This document shows, piece after piece, positions 61,232 through 64,000 of a stretch of 64,000 bases of DNA (position 1 is the stretch's first letter; the number at the start of each line of letters is the position of its first letter). Position numbers and translations under genes: made by a program. A model generated the notes under the pieces. That model made no database searches. It was not told the origin of the DNA and saw nothing but the letters and a program-made list of their open reading frames with translations. This stretch comes from Flavobacterium sp. 11 (GTDB lineage: Bacteria > Bacteroidota > Bacteroidia > Flavobacteriales > Flavobacteriaceae). The stretch lies in NCBI RefSeq assembly GCF_002754315.1, contig NZ_PEFE01000001.1, forward strand, positions 2,356,001 to 2,420,000, read 5' to 3'.

Positions 61232-63016
61232 TTATTTAATTTGTTCATTTGCCCAATTATCCATATACGTTTCAAACACGCTTAAAGGTACTGAACCAAC
61301 CTGTAAAATGGCATCATGAAATTTTTTGATTTCAAACTTTGGACCCAAGCTTTTAATATATTTGTTTTTCAATTCCGTTATTTTCAATTCTCCTGTTTTA
61401 TAGGAAAGTGCCTGTCCCGGTTGTGCCATATATCTTTCTGTTTCAGAAACAGAAGCATTTTTCTCTCTTCCTCCTTTTTCCATCATGTATTGGATTGATT
61501 CTTCCCTTGTCATGATTCCGGTATGCAATCCAACGTCTGTTACTAATCGTATCGCTCTAAATAGTTCTGATTTGTATGCTGCCAATTTTTGATAAGGATC
61601 AGTGTATAATCCTAATTCTTCACCCAATGATTCCGTATATAAAGCCCATCCTTCAGAAAAAACGGAATAGCCAGCAAATTTTCTAATTTTAGGCATCGAT
61701 TGATTCTCTTGTTGGAGGGACAATTGAAAATGGTGTCCAGGAATGGCTTCATGCATAAAAAGATTGTCCATACCTAATTTATTGAATTTTGTAGCATCAA
61801 CGATGGGAACATTAAAATAACCGGGTCTGCTGCCGTCCGTTGTACCTCTTTCATAATTGGCTGCAGAAGTAGCCGCTTTAAACTTTTCAATTGCTCTTAC
61901 CTCGAATGCTGTTTTGGGTACAATATTGAATAATTTTTTCAGGTTGGGTTCTATTATTGGCAAGATGGCCCTGTAACTTTCTAATATTTGTTCGTCAGTG
62001 GTAAAAGGAAAAAAGGAAGGATCGGTTAAGGCATGATTGAAAAATGCGGTTCTGTCTCCCTGAAAGCCAATTTTTATCTGGAGGTCATCAATTTCTTTGG
62101 TAATTCGTTCCACTTCTCGAAGTCCCGTTTGGTAAATTTCATCCGGTGTTTTATTAGTAGTGGTACCTACGCTAACTAAATATTCATACATTGCTTTCCC
62201 ATTGGGTAAATCATTATAGCCTGCTGTAGTTCTGGCTTTTAGCAAATAAACATTTTTTAAATAATCAGCCAGTTTTCGGTAAGTAGGGATTATTTTAGTG
62301 GTGATAGCATTTTGATAGGCCAGTTGTATCGCTTTTTTTTCTTTTGCAGAAAAGGAGGTTGGTATATTTAGGACTGGTTCATAAAAAATATTCTTTAGGG
62401 TATCTGTTGCAGTTTGCGCTTCCAGTTGTGGAATCATTTTAACAACTAATGCTTTGGGAAGTACCATTCCTATTGCAACACCTTTGTCAAAATTGGCTAT
62501 AGCAGTATCAGCCCATATTGTAAAACTTTCTATTCGTTTAATCCAGTTTTCGTAATCTTTTACTGTTTTAAAAGGTTGAGCACTTTTTCCTGAACCAAGA
62601 GATGGTAATGAATTTGGTAGTGACCTATAATGGCTAAAGGGCATGTATTCAAAATGAAATTTTTCTCTTTCCAGGGCTTGTTTTAATTGAAGGCTCGCGA
62701 TATCGAAAGCAATTTTATCAAAGGAATTGAGGCTTTTTCTATCAAAAGTTTCTAACCGTTTTTGATATTTTATGGTGAAGTCGTGTTTCTTTTTCAGATA
62801 CGGTTCTGCGATATCGTTTGGTAATAAATCGTTGTATCTGTTGTCGCCTCTAGACGTGGCAGAAATAGGGTCAAATAGTAATCCTTCTTCGTAATAATCA
62901 TCCAGAAATTTATTGAATATAGCATTGTTGGCTGGTTTTTGGGCCAATAGAAAAGTACTGCATAAAACGAACAGGATTACTGTCGTTTTTCTAAAAAGGC
63001 TTTTTACTAGATTCAT
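61232..63016 (-). CDS. Secreted DUF885 family putative zinc peptidase
   Basis: 594 aa with signal peptide (1-25, ends LLAQ). The motif MHEAIPGHHFQLS is the zinc-binding HExxH-like pattern of the DUF885 family; no catalytic activity has been firmly assigned to the family. SVFSEGWALYTESLGEELGLY is also conserved. It is likely to act on peptides like its S9 neighbour, but it has its own promoter region and a 166-base gap separates them. Confidence 0.9.
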   Translation of the reverse strand: MNLVKSLFRKTTVILFVLCSTFLLAQKPANNAIFNKFLDDYYEEGLLFDPISATSRGDNRYNDLLPNDIAEPYLKKKHDFTIKYQKRLETFDRKSLNSFDKIAFDIASLQLKQALEREKFHFEYMPFSHYRSLPNSLPSLGSGKSAQPFKTVKDYENWIKRIESFTIWADTAIANFDKGVAIGMVLPKALVVKMIPQLEAQTATDTLKNIFYEPVLNIPTSFSAKEKKAIQLAYQNAITTKIIPTYRKLADYLKNVYLLKARTTAGYNDLPNGKAMYEYLVSVGTTTNKTPDEIYQTGLREVERITKEIDDLQIKIGFQGDRTAFFNHALTDPSFFPFTTDEQILESYRAILPIIEPNLKKLFNIVPKTAFEVRAIEKFKAATSAANYERGTTDGSRPGYFNVPIVDATKFNKLGMDNLFMHEAIPGHHFQLSLQQENQSMPKIRKFAGYSVFSEGWALYTESLGEELGLYTDPYQKLAAYKSELFRAIRLVTDVGLHTGIMTREESIQYMMEKGGREKNASVSETERYMAQPGQALSYKTGELKITELKNKYIKSLGPKFEIKKFHDAILQVGSVPLSVFETYMDNWANEQIK

Positions 63017-63677
63017 GTAAGAATTGTTTAAAAAATGATTAAATGATGTGTATTAGATTTTAATTTTTATAAAAATCTGATAGTGTGGTGAGTATGCTTA
63101 AAAAAAACGTTCTTAGTATGCGCTAATTTATGCTTTATTTTATGAACTATAACAATTTTTTCCTTCAAAAATGGATGGTATATTATACAAATGTTAACTA
63201 TCTGTTATTTAAAAAAGGTTTGGTCTTACTGTTGTTTTAAATTTGATTTTAGCAAATTGTGCCTAAGAATTATTAGTGACGTACTTTGTTTGAACATTTT
63301 TTTTAGATGCAAATAATAGAATAAAAGCAGCTTTTGAAGACTTCTTCAATACCTAAAAAATGATAACGAAATTCATGACAAACATCCTTTATTTCAGTTG
63401 TTTATTGGTGAATGTAATTTGATTTTACGTTCGTTGAGTTCGTAATCGGGAATAGCGGTAGCAACTACTTTATATCATAAAAAAATCACGGTTAGTATGC
63501 TTTTTAAATACTTAATTTCTATCTGGTTTAGTTGTGATTTTGCCTCTTTTATTTTTTCTTTTTTTTACTGTCATACACTTTTTTGTTTTTGAAAAATTTA
63601 CTTTTTGTTATTTCGCAATTAACATAAGTTTAGCAAATATCGATTCTATTTGTCCATTATAAATAAATTGATAAAAG
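63017..63677. other. 661-base AT-rich intergenic region before the SusC-like gene
   Basis: No credible ORF, RNA gene or terminator. It holds many TTTT runs. The nearest promoter candidate to the SusC gene is TTG (63605)-N17-TAAGTTTA (63625-63632). The long 5' region is typical for regulated SusC/D units but I see no specific operator. Confidence 0.5.
63605..63632 (+). promoter_or_regulatory. Possible promoter of the SusC-like gene
   Basis: TTG, 17-base spacer, TAAGTTTA (one mismatch to TAnnTTTG), about 45 bases before the ATG. Confidence 0.4.
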
Positions 63678-64000
63678 ATGAAAAAAATTAGATTTTTGAT
63701 GCTATTCTTTTTAACCGTTTTCTCTGTTGCTGCTTGGGCTCAAACAGAAGTGACAGGAGTAGTATTAGATGATGCCAATTTTCCGTTACCAGGAGTTAAT
63801 GTGTTAGTAAAGGGAAATAAAAAAGGAATAGTTACAGATCTTGATGGTCGTTTTAGTATTAAAGCATCTGTTGGTGATGTTATAGAGTTTTCTTATATAG
63901 GATTAGAAACACAAGAAGTAACGATTAAAAACTACAACAAATTAGATATAAAATTGCAAGCAAGCGCCATGCAACTTGAAGATTTGGTAGTAGTGGGATA
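63678..64000 (+). CDS. SusC/RagA-like TonB-dependent receptor (5' part only)
   Basis: Start ATG 63678 (MKKIRFLMLFFLTVFSVAAWAQ). A signal peptide of about 22 residues is followed by the carboxypeptidase D-like regulatory domain (TGVVLDDANFPLPGVNVLVKGNKKGIVTDLDGRFSIKA) and the start of the plug motif (LEDLVVVGY) at the right edge. The open frame continues beyond the window. It forms the outer-membrane channel that imports glycans or peptides with a SusD partner expected downstream. Confidence 0.95.
   Translation, partial: MKKIRFLMLFFLTVFSVAAWAQTEVTGVVLDDANFPLPGVNVLVKGNKKGIVTDLDGRFSIKASVGDVIEFSYIGLETQEVTIKNYNKLDIKLQASAMQLEDLVVVG

Noticed and set aside
63017..63677. CRISPR array or repeat region upstream of the SusC-like gene
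   Set aside because: No regularly spaced repeats; only poly-T rich DNA.

Overview
The window is chromosomal DNA from a low-GC member of the Bacteroidota, most likely a Flavobacterium-type organism. The evidence is: few Shine-Dalgarno sequences and frequent TAnnTTTG -7 promoter boxes; a YtxJ bacillithiol-system protein; an N-acyl-ornithine carbamoyltransferase of the AOTC/SOTC type in place of ordinary ornithine carbamoyltransferase; an RprX/RprY-like two-component pair; many DUF families typical of the phylum; and a SusC/RagA receptor running off the right edge. No rRNA, tRNA or CRISPR array was seen.

Layout. 1-5.2 kb: the 3' part of fabV, a glycosyltransferase, coaE, and a sensor kinase/response regulator pair. 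5.2-15.8 kb: mostly minus-strand housekeeping (acyl-ACP thioesterase, miaA, a K+ channel, a DnaQ/GIY-YIG nuclease, a PLP homeostasis protein, DUF1015, 3-hydroxyacyl-CoA dehydrogenase, an oxidoreductase, a Fic protein, smpB) plus pcm on the plus strand. 15.8-25.9 kb: small exported and metabolic genes, an M1 peptidase, and the two agmatine-to-putrescine genes aguA and aguB, separated by a choice-of-anchor lipoprotein. 25.9-30.3 kb: an accessory patch of three unrelated minus-strand genes separated by attC-like palindromes, one of which is split by an IS110-family element with a candidate bridge RNA. 30.3-35.2 kb: DUF808, OsmC, clpB and ytxJ (membrane and stress functions).

35.2-46.1 kb: a ten-gene arginine/proline operon read on the minus strand in the order GNAT, argG, argC, argD, proA, proB, N-acyl-ornithine carbamoyltransferase, argB, argE, argH. 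It is preceded by a clear promoter and a 28-codon leader ORF with three arginine codons, which looks like an attenuator. Together the genes take glutamate to arginine through acylated intermediates, and to proline through ProB/ProA. 46.1-58.7 kb: a lipoprotein, fumarylacetoacetase, glyA, miaE, an AraC/response regulator/kinase signalling cluster, and a three-gene MacAB-like exporter. 58.7-64 kb: a DUF6526 protein, two secreted peptidases (S9 and DUF885), then the start of a SusC-like receptor.

The most interesting points are the IS110 element inside an attC-like site, the arginine leader, the recurring tandem/inverted intergenic repeats (one of which appears to have entered the coding sequence of the PLP protein), and two Flavo-1-like structured elements.
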